Notes under the pieces: model-generated
What the model saw: the letters and a program-made list of their open reading frames with translations, nothing else
Databases searched by the model: none
What the model was told of the DNA's origin: nothing
Translations under genes and position numbers: made by a program
NCBI RefSeq assembly: GCF_001421415.1
Contig: NZ_LMKH01000023.1
Span: 62,001-126,000, forward strand
DNA length: 64,000 bases
DNA from: Sphingomonas sp. Leaf208
GTDB taxonomy: Bacteria; Pseudomonadota; Alphaproteobacteria; Sphingomonadales; Sphingomonadaceae
Direction of reading: 5' to 3'
In this document: one piece after another, positions 1 to 8,262 of the stretch
Numbering within the stretch: the stretch's first letter is position 1
Layout: each line of letters begins with the position of its first letter

Positions 1-642
1 GTCCGCCTCGGCCGCCATGATCGCAGAACCCTCCAGCGTGGCGATAGCGAGACGCGCCGCCTGGTCCACCGGCAGCCCGAGCGCCGCACCCGCCCTGGCG
101 AGCGCATCGGCAAATCGGAACACGAACCCGGGGCCAGATCCGGCAAGCGCGGTCACCGCATCGAAATGCGCTTCGTCGGCGATCCATTCGTAATGACCGA
201 GCGGCGCTGCGAACGCTTCCGCCGCCACGATCGCCTCTTGCGACGCCCCAGCGGTGTAGAGCGACGTCACGCCCTTGCCGATCGCCACCGGAAGGTTGGG
301 CATCGCGCGGACGATTGTGTCAGCCGCGAACCGCTGGGAGAGTGCCGCGTGGTCGACACCGGCGAGGATCGACAGGAGCAGCTGCGGCTCACCTCGCATG
401 GGTGCCAGCAAAGCCTGCGCGGCATCGATCTGCTGCGGCTTCAGCGCGAGCATCACCGTTGCGGGCGCCTCCTCGTCAGGCAGCGCGGTCAGCGAACGGA
501 CGCCTTCGGGTGCCCCCTGCCCGCTCCGCGTAATCACCGTAACGGTCGCCGGATCGAGCCCCGCGGCGATCCACCGCCGCAGCATCGCGCCGCCCATGTT
601 GCCGCAGCCGATCAGCCACAGCGGACCTGCCGGAAAGCTCAT
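1..642 (-). CDS. proC: Pyrroline-5-carboxylate reductase, 3' end cut by window edge
   Basis: Reduces 1-pyrroline-5-carboxylate to L-proline with NAD(P)H, the last step of proline synthesis, in the cytosol. Reading from the ATG at 640-642 gives 214 open codons running off the window. The N-terminus has a Rossmann motif GCGNMGG at residues 12-18, the ALKPQ segment near residue 71 and the family signature TALAGSGPGF near residue 165. The family is about 270 residues, so roughly 55 C-terminal residues are outside the window. Its ATG overlaps the stop of the upstream YbjN-domain gene as ATGA, so the two are probably translationally coupled. Confidence 0.95.
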   Translation of the reverse strand, partial: MSFPAGPLWLIGCGNMGGAMLRRWIAAGLDPATVTVITRSGQGAPEGVRSLTALPDEEAPATVMLALKPQQIDAAQALLAPMRGEPQLLLSILAGVDHAALSQRFAADTIVRAMPNLPVAIGKGVTSLYTAGASQEAIVAAEAFAAPLGHYEWIADEAHFDAVTALAGSGPGFVFRFADALARAGAALGLPVDQAARLAIATLEGSAIMAAEAD

Positions 643-1145
643 GCCTCGCCGTGCGTTTCGATCAGTGCCGCGGCGATCGCTTCCTTGGGGCTCTTTCCGC
701 CCCACAGCACGAACTGGAACACCGGATAGAAGCGCTCGCACTCCTCGATCGCCGATTCGACCAGCAGTTCCGCCGCGTCGAGCGACATCGTGCCGTCGTC
801 CCCGCCGTCGACCATCGCCGCGTGCCGGAACAGCAATATGCCGCTCGACGACCAGAGTTCGAAGTGGCCGATCCAGAGCTGTTCGTTGACCAGCCCGATC
901 GTCTCGTACACCGCCTGGCGCCGCTCGTCGGGTACCTTGATGTCGGGAAAAGCGAGGAATTGCAGCACGCTGTCGTCTTCGCGCCACAGCGCGCGGAGTT
1001 CATACGTCGTCCAGCTGCCCTTTACGGTCGCGACGATCTCGTCGTCGTGACGCTCATGTTCCCAGCCATGCGCAGCGTAATAGCTTTCGAGCATGTCGAT
1101 CGGGGCGGCGTCTTCGTGGTCGTGGTCGGCGTGTTCAAGCATCAT
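639..1145 (-). CDS. YbjN domain-containing protein
   Basis: A 168-residue soluble protein of the YbjN family, a fold related to type III secretion chaperones. In sphingomonads and other alphaproteobacteria it regularly sits just before proC, as here. Its biochemical role is not established. Seen: an acidic, His/Asp-rich N-terminus, then the YbjN-like core from about residue 15 (ESYYAAHGWEHER, then WREDDSVLQFLAF). I chose the ATG at 1143-1145 because the longer frame to 1271 begins with basic, non-conserved residues and runs into ubiK. A second ATG follows directly (1140-1142). The stop overlaps the proC start by four bases. Confidence 0.85.
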   Translation of the reverse strand: MMLEHADHDHEDAAPIDMLESYYAAHGWEHERHDDEIVATVKGSWTTYELRALWREDDSVLQFLAFPDIKVPDERRQAVYETIGLVNEQLWIGHFELWSSSGILLFRHAAMVDGGDDGTMSLDAAELLVESAIEECERFYPVFQFVLWGGKSPKEAIAAALIETHGEA

Positions 1146-1242
1146 AGGGTCCTGGCGGTCCTTATCGCACGACAAAGGGTGCCGAGGCAAAAACGCCCCG
1201 ACAACCCCATCGGCCCCAATTCTGCGGAAAACTGTGGAAAAG

Positions 1243-1530
1243 TCAGTCGACCGATGCCCCGAGCGGTGCATTTACGGTCGATTGTGCTGCGAACTTGGCT
1301 TCGAGCGCGTCGAGCCGAGCCTTCAACGCGTCGTTCTCGTCGCGTGCGGCCGATGCCATCGCCTTCACGGCGTCGAACTCTTCACGGCTGACGAAGTCGA
1401 GCCCGCCGAGCCATTCGCGCGCACGTTCCCGCGCACCGGAACCGGCTTCGCGACCGACGCCCGCAAGCGTACCGGCAGCACCGTTCAAGACCTTGACGAT
1501 ATCGTCGAACACGCGGTTTTCGGACTGCAT
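1243..1530 (-). CDS. ubiK: UbiK/BMFP-family accessory factor
   Basis: A 95-residue protein resembling UbiK (YqiC), which helps the aerobic ubiquinone-synthesis complex and can drive membrane fusion in vitro. Seen: an N-terminal amphipathic stretch (FDDIVKVLNGAAGTLAGVG), then the BMFP-type segment VSREEFDAVKAMA and a C-terminal coiled coil DALKARLDALEAKF. The length agrees with the family's usual 80-100 residues. It reads in the same direction as the YbjN gene, with about 100 bases between them and no clear terminator. The family match is by motif; the role in ubiquinone synthesis is inferred from E. coli and Salmonella. Confidence 0.85.
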   Translation of the reverse strand: MQSENRVFDDIVKVLNGAAGTLAGVGREAGSGARERAREWLGGLDFVSREEFDAVKAMASAARDENDALKARLDALEAKFAAQSTVNAPLGASVD

Positions 1531-1581
1531 TGCTTCAAAATCCCAAAGACTGTCGCAGTAACTGTTACAGTGACTGCTGCG

Positions 1582-2100
1582 TCACAGCATTTGGGACGTA
1601 TGCGGCGCGGGTGCAAGGGTTTCGGCATCGGGGTTCAACTGCCCGATGCTGAACGCGAGCACGCCGGCAAAGCTGATCCACACCATGTACGGCACCATCA
1701 GCCACGCTGCGGCGGGGCGGATGCGCGCGAATACGAAGGTCGCGGCGATCGACAGCGCCAGCATTGCGACGATCACTAGTACCGACAGCCCGATCCTGTG
1801 CGCACCGAAGAACATCGGCGTCCAGGCGAGGTTGAGCAGGAACTGGCCGACGAACAGCGCGACGGCGAGCCCGCGCAACCGAGCGCCGCGTGCATTGAGG
1901 ATCATCGCGAGCGCCAGCCCGATCAGGATGTAGAGCGTGGTCCACACGACCGGGAACACCCAGCCGGGCGGGTTCAGCGCGGGCTTGACGAGCGCCATGT
2001 ACCAGGCATTCTCGCTGCCGACGCTGACGGATCGGCCGGACAGGAAGCCCAGCAACAGGATCAGGGGCACGGTCACGACCGCCCAGCGGAGGAACGACAT
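1582..2100 (-). CDS. tspO: TspO/MBR family membrane protein
   Basis: A tryptophan-rich sensory protein of the inner or outer membrane that binds porphyrins and, in Rhodobacter, tunes pigment-gene expression. Here 172 residues with five predicted membrane helices. Family motifs are visible: WYMALVKPALNPPGWVFPVVW near residue 35, NLAWTPMFFGAHR near residue 90, and PYMVWISFAGVLAF near residue 140. I chose the ATG at 2098-2100 (MSFLRW) because the upstream extension to 2175 is Arg/Gly-rich and atypical. It ends about 50 bases before ubiK on the same strand. Confidence 0.9.
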   Translation of the reverse strand: MSFLRWAVVTVPLILLLGFLSGRSVSVGSENAWYMALVKPALNPPGWVFPVVWTTLYILIGLALAMILNARGARLRGLAVALFVGQFLLNLAWTPMFFGAHRIGLSVLVIVAMLALSIAATFVFARIRPAAAWLMVPYMVWISFAGVLAFSIGQLNPDAETLAPAPHTSQML

Positions 2101-2269
2101 CCTCAACTGGCCCTTCGAAGCGATACCGCCCACACAAATCCTTCCGCCTCTACGCGCGCTCGTCCTGGCGCGCATTTTGCGATCGGTAAACCGAGTTTGG
2201 TGGAGAATCGTTCCGCTAGTGGTTCATTCCGGCACGGTGCCTCCGGTTATCTCCGCCGAACATTCAACC

Positions 2270-2363
2270 GTCATTCCCGCGCAGGCGGGAACCCATACTG
2301 GCAAACCTTACGACGTAATCGCGACAGTTTAAGTATCTGGGTCCCCGCCTCCGCGGGGATGAC
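2270..2363. repeat. Imperfect inverted repeat between tspO and tlyA
   Basis: The left arm (2270-2301) and right arm (about 2331-2363) are near-complementary, built on the core cattcccgcgcaggcggga and its partner tccccgcctccgcggggatg. A smaller hairpin (tcctgacgttcgtcagga, about 2408-2425) overlaps the end of tlyA. The unit belongs to the dispersed REP-like repeats found throughout this window. Apart from this repeat I see nothing in 2101-2420. Confidence 0.8.
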
Positions 2364-2420
2364 GAAGCATTACATGGCAGCGCACTATGCCCGTCGAGTG
2401 GCTCTGGGTCCTGACGTTCG

Positions 2421-3221
2421 TCAGGATGACGAAGGCGTTTCGGGATCGTTTGGCACGTCCGAGACCGGCTGTTCCGCCGTCGAACTCTCGCCGTGCAAAG
2501 CAGCAATCAGGAACTCCACGTTACCCTCGGGCCCCGTGATCGGGCTTTCGACCACGCCGACCACGCTCCACCCCTGCCCCGTCAGCCACGTCGCGACCTC
2601 GTCGCAGACGCGCTGATGGATCGCGGTATCGCGGACGACACCACCCTTCCCCACTTCGCCGCGTCCCGCCTCGAACTGCGGCTTCACCAGCGCCATCAGC
2701 CTCGCGTCGGGCTTGGCAAAGGACATCGGCCGCTCCAGCACCTTTGCCAAACCAATGAAGCTCGCATCGCAGACGATCAGGTCGACCGGCTCGGGGATAT
2801 GCGCGGGCGTGAGGATCCGCGCGCTGGTCTGTTCGTGGACGACGACGCGCTCATCCTGCCGCAGCGACCAGGCAAGCTGGTTCGTGCCACTATCGACCGC
2901 GTACACCTTCGCCGCGCCGTTCTTCAGCATGACGTCGGTGAAGCCGCCGGTCGACGAGCCGACGTCGATCGCGACCGCGCCGGCCACGTCCCAGCCGAAA
3001 TGCGCGAGGCCGTGCGCCAGCTTGATCCCGCCGCGCGAAACCCAGGGATGATCGCGGCCGCGTACGTCGAGTTGCACGTCGTCGGGAAGCGTCTGCCCCG
3101 GCTTGTCGACCTTCTTCGTCCCCGCGAACACGAGGCCCGCCATGATCAGCGCCTGCGCGCGCGTCCGCGACTCGACCAGCCCCCTGTCGACCAGCATTTG
3201 GTCTGCACGTACCTTCACCAT
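2421..3221 (-). CDS. tlyA: TlyA family RNA methyltransferase
   Basis: A 266-residue protein with an N-terminal S4 RNA-binding domain (residues 1-60) and an FtsJ-like methyltransferase domain. The AdoMet motif DVGSSTGGFTD is at 86-96, with SRGGIKL before it and DLIVCDASFIGL and ALVKPQFEAGRGEVGKGG after it. TlyA enzymes 2'-O-methylate rRNA, which affects capreomycin susceptibility in mycobacteria; some homologues are called hemolysins. The ATG at 3219-3221 (MVKVRADQML) gives the conserved S4 start. The longer frame to 3656 runs under the divergent hydrolase and is not expected to be translated. Confidence 0.9.
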   Translation of the reverse strand: MVKVRADQMLVDRGLVESRTRAQALIMAGLVFAGTKKVDKPGQTLPDDVQLDVRGRDHPWVSRGGIKLAHGLAHFGWDVAGAVAIDVGSSTGGFTDVMLKNGAAKVYAVDSGTNQLAWSLRQDERVVVHEQTSARILTPAHIPEPVDLIVCDASFIGLAKVLERPMSFAKPDARLMALVKPQFEAGRGEVGKGGVVRDTAIHQRVCDEVATWLTGQGWSVVGVVESPITGPEGNVEFLIAALHGESSTAEQPVSDVPNDPETPSSS

Positions 3222-3406
3222 CCGCCCGCTATCGCCGCCCGATCCGATTGCCGCAAGCTGCCTTCCTTTCGCCGCAATGCCATTGCCTACCGAACGAGTA
3301 GGATTACGTTGAGGGCATGGGATCGTGACCGGATGGCGTGCCCTAGAGCGTCCTTCGGCCACGCTCCCGACCTCGAAGCACGAGGTTTTGGAGAAGGAGA
3401 AGCGCT

Positions 3407-4078
3407 GTGGGTTCTTTCGCACCGTATGATTCCGTCCAGCCGACGATCCTGACCGTGCCCGGCCTTGGTGGATCGGGTCCTTCGCACTGGCAGACGTTAT
3501 GGGAAGAGGCGCGGCCCGACACGGTCCGCGTCGAACTCGGCATGTGGAACACGCCGCACCGCAACGCCTGGGTGACGCGCCTTGACGAGGCGATCCGGCA
3601 GGCACAGGCACCGGTGATCCTCGCCGCGCACAGCCTCGGGTGCCTCGCCGTTGCATGGTGGGCCGAACTCAGCCCGCAGCCCTATGGCTGGCCGGTGGCC
3701 GGCGCGTTGCTGGTGGCACCGGCGGACGTCGATCGTGGCGGCGCGCAGGCCGAACTGAAGGGCTTCTCGCCGACTCCACGCACGCCCTTGCCGTTCCCGT
3801 CGATCGTGGTGGCGAGCAGCGACGACCCCTGGGTCACGCCCGAGCGCGCGCACAGCATGGCCGCGGACTGGGGCAGCCACTTCGTCGATGCCGGGCCGCA
3901 GGGGCATTTGAATGCCGCGAGTGGGATCGGCTGGTGGCGTGAAGGACAGGACCTGCTGGAGCGCGTCATCGCGGCGAGCGGCGATGGCAGGGGGCAGGCT
4001 CTACCGCCAAGCAAGGCGCGGTCGATCCTTGCGGTCAGCGCTACAGACGCCGCCCAGACGCATTATCTGGGCGGGTGA
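3407..4078 (+). CDS. RBBP9/YdeN-type alpha/beta hydrolase
   Basis: A 223-residue serine hydrolase related to RBBP9/YdeN. Seen: the N-terminal strand ending in VPGLGGSGPSHWQ, the nucleophile elbow AAHSLGCLA with Ser76, the Asp segment SSDDPWV and the His in GHLNAASG, which together make a complete catalytic triad. The substrate is unknown. The start is a GTG at 3407 placed seven to eight bases after a strong purine-rich site (ggagaagga, 3390-3398). It diverges from tlyA. The last 30 or so residues look unstructured. Confidence 0.85.
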   Translation: MGSFAPYDSVQPTILTVPGLGGSGPSHWQTLWEEARPDTVRVELGMWNTPHRNAWVTRLDEAIRQAQAPVILAAHSLGCLAVAWWAELSPQPYGWPVAGALLVAPADVDRGGAQAELKGFSPTPRTPLPFPSIVVASSDDPWVTPERAHSMAADWGSHFVDAGPQGHLNAASGIGWWREGQDLLERVIAASGDGRGQALPPSKARSILAVSATDAAQTHYLGG

Positions 4079-4097
4079 CCTCGCCTACCTGATGGTA

Positions 4098-4206
4098 CAC
4101 CACCCCGGCGAAGGCCGGGGCCCAGTTGGGGAACGTCGCTAACTGAGCGCGATCCCCCGTTACTGCGACCTCTCCAACTGGGCCCCGGCCTTCGCCGGGG
4201 TGGTGT
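4098..4206. repeat. Inverted repeat, 'caccccggcgaaggccgggg' family
   Basis: Two arms of about 33 bases, ccaccccggcgaaggccggg at 4098-4130 and its complement at 4174-4206, flank a variable spacer. Each arm also contains its own small palindrome (ccccggcgaaggccgggg). The same unit recurs near 21.4, 29.3 and 43.4 kb. Here it fills the gap between the convergent hydrolase and dxs-linked peptide genes and may act as a bidirectional end. Confidence 0.9.
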
Positions 4207-4221
4207 GCTGGGCGCGGCGGT

Positions 4222-4389
4222 TTACGAAATCCGGGAACCATCCTCATCGAACAGCTCGGGGTTCGCCGCCTGCTCGGCCTTCGCCGCAGCCAGCCCACCC
4301 CGCATCCGCCGCCACATCGCGATATTCAACGACACCATCACGATCACCGCCAGCACGATGATCACGAGGCCCTTGGTCGGCCCAGTCAT
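4222..4389 (-). CDS. 55-residue single-pass membrane peptide coupled to dxs
   Basis: A small gene that reads [19 protein letters not shown], then a basic stretch WRRMRGG and an acidic tail ending in DEDGSRIS. This predicts one N-terminal transmembrane helix (about residues 6-24) and a short cytosolic tail. Its ATG (4387-4389) overlaps the dxs stop as ATGA, so it is likely translated by ribosomes finishing dxs. I recognise no family. The overlap, the clean helix and the stop placement make it a plausible real gene; the function is unknown. Confidence 0.65.
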   Translation of the reverse strand: MTGPTKGLVIIVLAVIVMVSLNIAMWRRMRGGLAAAKAEQAANPELFDEDGSRIS

Positions 4390-6308
4390 GCGCGCGCTTC
4401 GGCAACTCCGCCCGAATTGTGGCGGAGCGCCTTGAGAACGGTATCCACCAGCGCAGTCGCGTCGAGCCCGGCTTCGGCATACTGGACTTCGGGCTTGTCC
4501 TGCTCCTGATACACGTCCGGTAAACGCAACGTACGCAGCTTGAGCCCACCGTCGATCAAGCCCTCGTCAGATGCCATCGTCAGCACATGCGCTCCAAAGC
4601 CGCCGACCGAATTCTCCTCGATCGTCACCGCGACTTCGTGCGTCGTAAGCAGTTTCCGAATCAGATCGACGTCGAGCGGCTTGGCGAAGCGCAGATCCGC
4701 TACCGTTGTGCTCAGCCCCTTGGCTTCGAGAACCTCGGCGGCCTTGAGCGCTTCCTCGAGACGCGTGCCGAGCGACAGGATCGCGACCGTCTTGCCTTCG
4801 CGCACGACACGGCCCTTGCCGATCTCCAGCAGTTGCGGAGTCTCGGGCAGCGCGACGCCGGTGCCGTTGCCGCGCGGATAGCGCACCGCGATCGGGCCGG
4901 TGTCGTACTGCGCTGCGGTGTGCGTCATATGGACGAGCTCGGCCTCGTCCGCCGCCGCCATCACGACGAAGTTCGGCAGCGTCGCGAGGTACGTGACGTC
5001 GAACGAGCCGGCATGAGTCGCACCATCCGCACCGACGAGACCCGCGCGGTCGATCGCGAAACGGACCGGCAGGTTCTGGATGGCCACGTCATGCACGACC
5101 TGATCGTACGCACGTTGAAGGAACGTCGAGTAGATCGCACAGAACGGGCGCATCCCCTGCGCGGCGAGCCCTGCCGCGAAGGTGACGCCGTGCTGCTCAG
5201 CAATTCCGACGTCGAAGAACCGGTCAGGATACGCCTTGGCGAACGCGTCGAGTCCGGTGCCCGACGGCATCGCCGCGGTGATCGCGCAGATCCGCGGGTC
5301 CTTCGCGGCCTCCGCGACGAGCTGCGCGCCGAACACGTTCTGGTATTGCGGCGGTCCCGGCGGCGCCTTGGTCTGCACGCCGGAGATCACGTCGAACTTC
5401 TGGACGCCGTGATACTTGTCCGCGGCAGCCTCGGCGGGGCCGTAGCCCTTGCCCTTCTTGGTGACGACGTGGACGAGGATCGGGCCCTCCTCGGCGTCGC
5501 GGACATTCTCGAGCACCGGGATCAGGTGTTCGAGGTTATGGCCGTCGATCGGACCGACATAATAGAAGCCCAGTTCCTCGAACAGCGTGCCGCCCATCGT
5601 CATGCCGCGCGCGAACTCGTCGGTCTTGCGCATGCCGCTGGCGATCGGCCGCGGCAGCCGCTTGGCGAGTTTGCGCGCGAGGTCGCGGAAGCCGAGGAAT
5701 TCGCGACTTGACACGATCCGGCTGAGATAGGCCGACAATCCACCGACCGGTGGCGCGATCGACATGTCGTTGTCGTTGAGGATCACGACCAGGCGGTTGC
5801 CCGCCTGAGCGGCGTTGTTCATCGCCTCGTACGCCATGCCCGCGGACATTGCGCCATCCCCGATCACCGCGATGCCCTTGCCGGGCGTCCCCGCGATCTT
5901 GTTGGCGATCGCAAAGCCCAGCGCCGCCGAGATCGAGGTCGACGAATGCGCCGCGCCGAACGGGTCGTATTCGCTCTCGCTACGCTTCGTGAAGCCGCTG
6001 AGCCCCCCGCCCTGCCGCAGCGTGCGGATCCGATCGCGGCGTCCGGTGAGGATCTTGTGCGGATAACACTGGTGGCCGACGTCCCACACCAGCCGGTCGC
6101 GCGGGGTATCGAACACATAGTGGATCGCGGTGGTCAGCTCGACCACGCCGAGCCCCGAACCGAGATGCCCGCCGGTGGTGCCGACCGCGGAAATCGTCTC
6201 GGTACGTAGTTCGTCGGCGAGTTGGCGGAGCTGGTCCGGGCGCAGCTTGCGGAGGTCGTCGGGCGTCGAAACGGTGTCGAGCAGCGGTGTCGAGGGAAGG
6301 TCGGCCAT
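4386..6308 (-). CDS. dxs: 1-deoxy-D-xylulose-5-phosphate synthase
   Basis: Joins pyruvate and glyceraldehyde 3-phosphate to make 1-deoxyxylulose 5-phosphate, the entry step of the MEP isoprenoid pathway (here also feeding carotenoids, typical of sphingomonads). It is thiamine-diphosphate dependent and cytosolic. The 640 residues match the family length. Seen: GGHLGSGLG near residue 48, [16 protein letters not shown] near 75-90, the ThDP/Mg site [17 protein letters not shown] near 150, and [16 protein letters not shown] with the catalytic Glu near 375. It diverges from a GNAT gene and is coupled to a small membrane peptide downstream. Confidence 0.98.
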   Translation of the reverse strand: MADLPSTPLLDTVSTPDDLRKLRPDQLRQLADELRTETISAVGTTGGHLGSGLGVVELTTAIHYVFDTPRDRLVWDVGHQCYPHKILTGRRDRIRTLRQGGGLSGFTKRSESEYDPFGAAHSSTSISAALGFAIANKIAGTPGKGIAVIGDGAMSAGMAYEAMNNAAQAGNRLVVILNDNDMSIAPPVGGLSAYLSRIVSSREFLGFRDLARKLAKRLPRPIASGMRKTDEFARGMTMGGTLFEELGFYYVGPIDGHNLEHLIPVLENVRDAEEGPILVHVVTKKGKGYGPAEAAADKYHGVQKFDVISGVQTKAPPGPPQYQNVFGAQLVAEAAKDPRICAITAAMPSGTGLDAFAKAYPDRFFDVGIAEQHGVTFAAGLAAQGMRPFCAIYSTFLQRAYDQVVHDVAIQNLPVRFAIDRAGLVGADGATHAGSFDVTYLATLPNFVVMAAADEAELVHMTHTAAQYDTGPIAVRYPRGNGTGVALPETPQLLEIGKGRVVREGKTVAILSLGTRLEEALKAAEVLEAKGLSTTVADLRFAKPLDVDLIRKLLTTHEVAVTIEENSVGGFGAHVLTMASDEGLIDGGLKLRTLRLPDVYQEQDKPEVQYAEAGLDATALVDTVLKALRHNSGGVAEARA

Positions 6309-6400
6309 CGGACGGGCTTAATGCAGCGCGCGTATCGTGTCGATTGTTACCGTGTCCTGAGCTAGCATTCGCACTGGAATCGCTCGGAAAGTGCACAATT

Positions 6401-6931
6401 ATGAACTTTACGCACCGTGTGGCCGATGAGGCGGATATCCCGGCGATCGCCGCGCTCATGGCACGCGCGATCGGCGCGTTGCAGGGGGACTTCCTGACGC
6501 CGGCACAGGTCGAGGCGAGCCGCGCGGTGATGGGGCTCGATACGCAATTGATCGCGGACGGGACGTATCTGCTGGTCGAGGCGGACGGTCGGCTGGCCGG
6601 ATGTGGCGGGTGGAGTAGGCGCGCGACGCTGTATGGCGGCGACCACAGCACGGCGTTGCGCGATGCGGCGTTGCTCGATCCGGTGCGCGACGCGGCACGG
6701 ATCCGCGCGATGTATACCGATCCGGATTTCACGCGGCGGGGTGTCGGGCGGCTGGTGCTGTTGGTTTGCGAAACTGCCGCGCGAGAGGCCGGGTTTGCAA
6801 GGGCGGAGATGATGGCGACGCTGGCCGGAGAGCCGCTGTACCGCGCCTGCGGGTATCTGCCGATCGAGCGGATCGAGACGCCGGGGGAAGTCCCGGTACC
6901 GATGATCCGGATGGGGAAGGATCTGGTGTAG
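6401..6931 (+). CDS. GNAT family N-acetyltransferase
   Basis: A 176-residue acetyl-CoA-dependent acetyltransferase of unknown substrate. The acetyl-CoA loop is visible as DPDFTRRGVGRLVL (an R-x-x-G-x-G variant), preceded by a conserved strand IRAMYT and followed by YRACGYLPIER at the C-terminus. I chose the ATG at 6401 (MNFTHRVADEADIPAI) because GNAT proteins start one strand before this helix. It diverges from dxs across 92 bases. Confidence 0.85.
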   Translation: MNFTHRVADEADIPAIAALMARAIGALQGDFLTPAQVEASRAVMGLDTQLIADGTYLLVEADGRLAGCGGWSRRATLYGGDHSTALRDAALLDPVRDAARIRAMYTDPDFTRRGVGRLVLLVCETAAREAGFARAEMMATLAGEPLYRACGYLPIERIETPGEVPVPMIRMGKDLV

Positions 6932-6955
6932 AACCGTGCCAGGAGCGTGACGGCC

Positions 6956-7059
6956 TCCCCTCCCTGGAAGGGAGGGGCCGGGGGTGGGTCGGCTTCCGGA
7001 TCAGGCGGCGCTAGCCAAAACGAACCGACCCACCCCTACCCCTCCCTTTCAGGGAGGGA
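6956..7059. repeat. Inverted repeat, 'ccctccc/gggaggg' family
   Basis: Two arms built on tcccctccctggaagggagg and gggggtgggtcgg, with the complementary partner at about 7025-7059, separated by a variable spacer. The same unit occurs near 10.6, 14.4 and 17.5 kb. It lies between the convergent GNAT and zur genes. Confidence 0.9.
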
Positions 7060-7095
7060 CGACTGATCATGAAGGTAAACGTGCGGGGTAAGCTC

Positions 7096-7563
7096 CTACT
7101 TCGCCTCGCAATCGGCGCACCGCCCGCGAACTTCGATCACCGGCCTCACCGGGGAGAAGCCCGCCGCCTCCGCCGCGTTGCGAACGCCGTTGGTGATCGT
7201 GTCGTTATCGAGATGCGTGGTCTGGCCGCACGAGTCGCAGACCAAGAAGATGCAGTCGTGCAGGCAATCCGGATGCGCGTTGGCGACATAGGCGTTCGCG
7301 CTCTCGACTCGACGCGCTAGGTTCGCGCCGACGAACAGGTCGAGAATGCGGTACACGCTGTTCGCCGCCACCCGGCGACCTTCGGCCTTCGAGACGGCCT
7401 CGGCGATGTCATAGGCCGAGGCCGGCTTCTCGAAGCTGGCGAGGGCTGCGAACACGCTGGCGCGCATCGTCGTCCATTGTTCGCCGGCCTTTTCGAGCGT
7501 CGTCTGTGCTGCGACGGTGAGATCGGCGCCCTGCGGTTCGGTGTGGTTGTGAGCGTGCGCCAT
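7096..7563 (-). CDS. zur: Fur-family transcriptional repressor, Zur type
   Basis: A 155-residue Fur-superfamily regulator, most like Zur, which represses zinc uptake genes when zinc is plentiful. Seen: a His-rich start (MAHAHNHTEP), a winged-helix region around SAYDIAEAVS and VAANSVYRILDLF, then HPDCLHDCIFLVCDSCGQ and the closing CADC; the two C-x-x-C pairs form the structural zinc site. It lies 41 bases downstream of merC on the same strand, so merC-zur is probably one unit. The Zur rather than Fur call is from the NSVYRIL and HDCIFLVC signature and from the absence of the Fur-type iron site spacing; I cannot run a tree. Confidence 0.8.
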   Translation of the reverse strand: MAHAHNHTEPQGADLTVAAQTTLEKAGEQWTTMRASVFAALASFEKPASAYDIAEAVSKAEGRRVAANSVYRILDLFVGANLARRVESANAYVANAHPDCLHDCIFLVCDSCGQTTHLDNDTITNGVRNAAEAAGFSPVRPVIEVRGRCADCEAK

Positions 7564-7604
7564 GCCGGACGAAGTAGGATGCCGGAAGGGTTCCAACAAC
7601 CCGC

Positions 7605-7988
7605 TCAGCTTTCCGCGCGACGGTTGAGATCGTGGCCGAATGCGAGCAACCCGACGCCGACGATCGTCCACAACGTCTCGCCGCCACCGCTGTCGTGCGG
7701 CAGCGTCATCGCGCCCGCCATGATGCCCAGTCCGAGCGCGCCCATCGCAGCAGGCATCATATAGCCGTGGTTCAGCACGCCGCGCCCGAGCGCGAGCGCG
7801 CCGAGACCTATCGCGATCGTCAGGCCGACTTCGTGGAAGATCGGGTCGAGCAGAAAACCGCCCGCGGTCGACATCAGCGCGACCAGCACGGAGGTCGCCA
7901 GGCAATGCACCATGCACAGGCCCGACAGTCCGATCGCATAGCGATCGAGACCGGCGAAGCGGTGGGTATGCGTGGCCGAGGGCGTCAT
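7605..7988 (-). CDS. MerC-domain membrane protein
   Basis: A 127-residue protein with four predicted membrane helices and the MerC-type first-helix motif GLSGLCMVHCLATSVLVAL, with two cysteines. MerC proteins carry Hg(II) inward in mercury operons; stand-alone MerC proteins next to Zur genes are common in sphingomonads and may move zinc or another metal. The N-terminus is His-rich (THTHRF). No merA, merR or merT is nearby, so a mercury role is unlikely here. A Zur-box-like palindrome lies about 35 bases before the ATG (7986-7988). Confidence 0.8.
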   Translation of the reverse strand: MTPSATHTHRFAGLDRYAIGLSGLCMVHCLATSVLVALMSTAGGFLLDPIFHEVGLTIAIGLGALALGRGVLNHGYMMPAAMGALGLGIMAGAMTLPHDSGGGETLWTIVGVGLLAFGHDLNRRAES

Positions 7989-8023
7989 CGTCCGTCGGAT
8001 ATAGACGCCTCGTTGACAGGATA

Positions 8024-8040
8024 CAACATTACATTGTTAA
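8024..8040 (-). promoter_or_regulatory. Candidate Zur box in front of merC-zur
   Basis: The A/T-rich segment caacattacattgttaa contains the imperfect palindrome AACAttacatTGTT (8026-8039). It stands out in a GC-rich neighbourhood and lies about 35-50 bases before the merC start. Alphaproteobacterial Zur boxes are A/T-rich palindromes with AACA/TGTT ends. Autoregulation of merC-zur by zinc is inferred. Confidence 0.5.
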
Positions 8041-8086
8041 TTTTGGCGGCAAGTTAGGCCACATTTTGAAGGGTTCACTCCCTCCT

Positions 8087-8147
8087 CCTTGTTCTCCCGT
8101 GAAGGCGGGAGCCCAGACTGGGCTCCCGCCTTCACGGGAGAACAAGG
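8087..8147. repeat. Perfect 30-bp hairpin, 'ttctcccg..cgggagaa' family
   Basis: Positions 8087-8116 are exactly complementary to 8118-8147 with a single base between them, giving a 30-bp perfect stem on ccttgttctcccgtgaaggc. Related units are at 21208, 29156 and 43507. It lies between the divergent merC and ctaA genes, so it is not a simple terminator. Confidence 0.9.
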
Positions 8148-8262
8148 AAGTAGCGTGCGACGGTAGCGAGTCCGGCTTCTACCCAACCGCCCCCAGCAAC
8201 ATGAAGCAACGCCGCACCACGAACCGATGGCGCCTCGCCGCGCAAACCACTATCTCCTCACC

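Noticed and set aside
2421..3656. A longer TlyA starting at 3656
   Set aside because: The extra 145 residues are basic and run under the divergent hydrolase gene; the S4 domain starts at 3221.
7605..7988. A mercury-resistance operon at merC
   Set aside because: No merA, merR, merT or merP is present; the neighbour is a Zur-type regulator.
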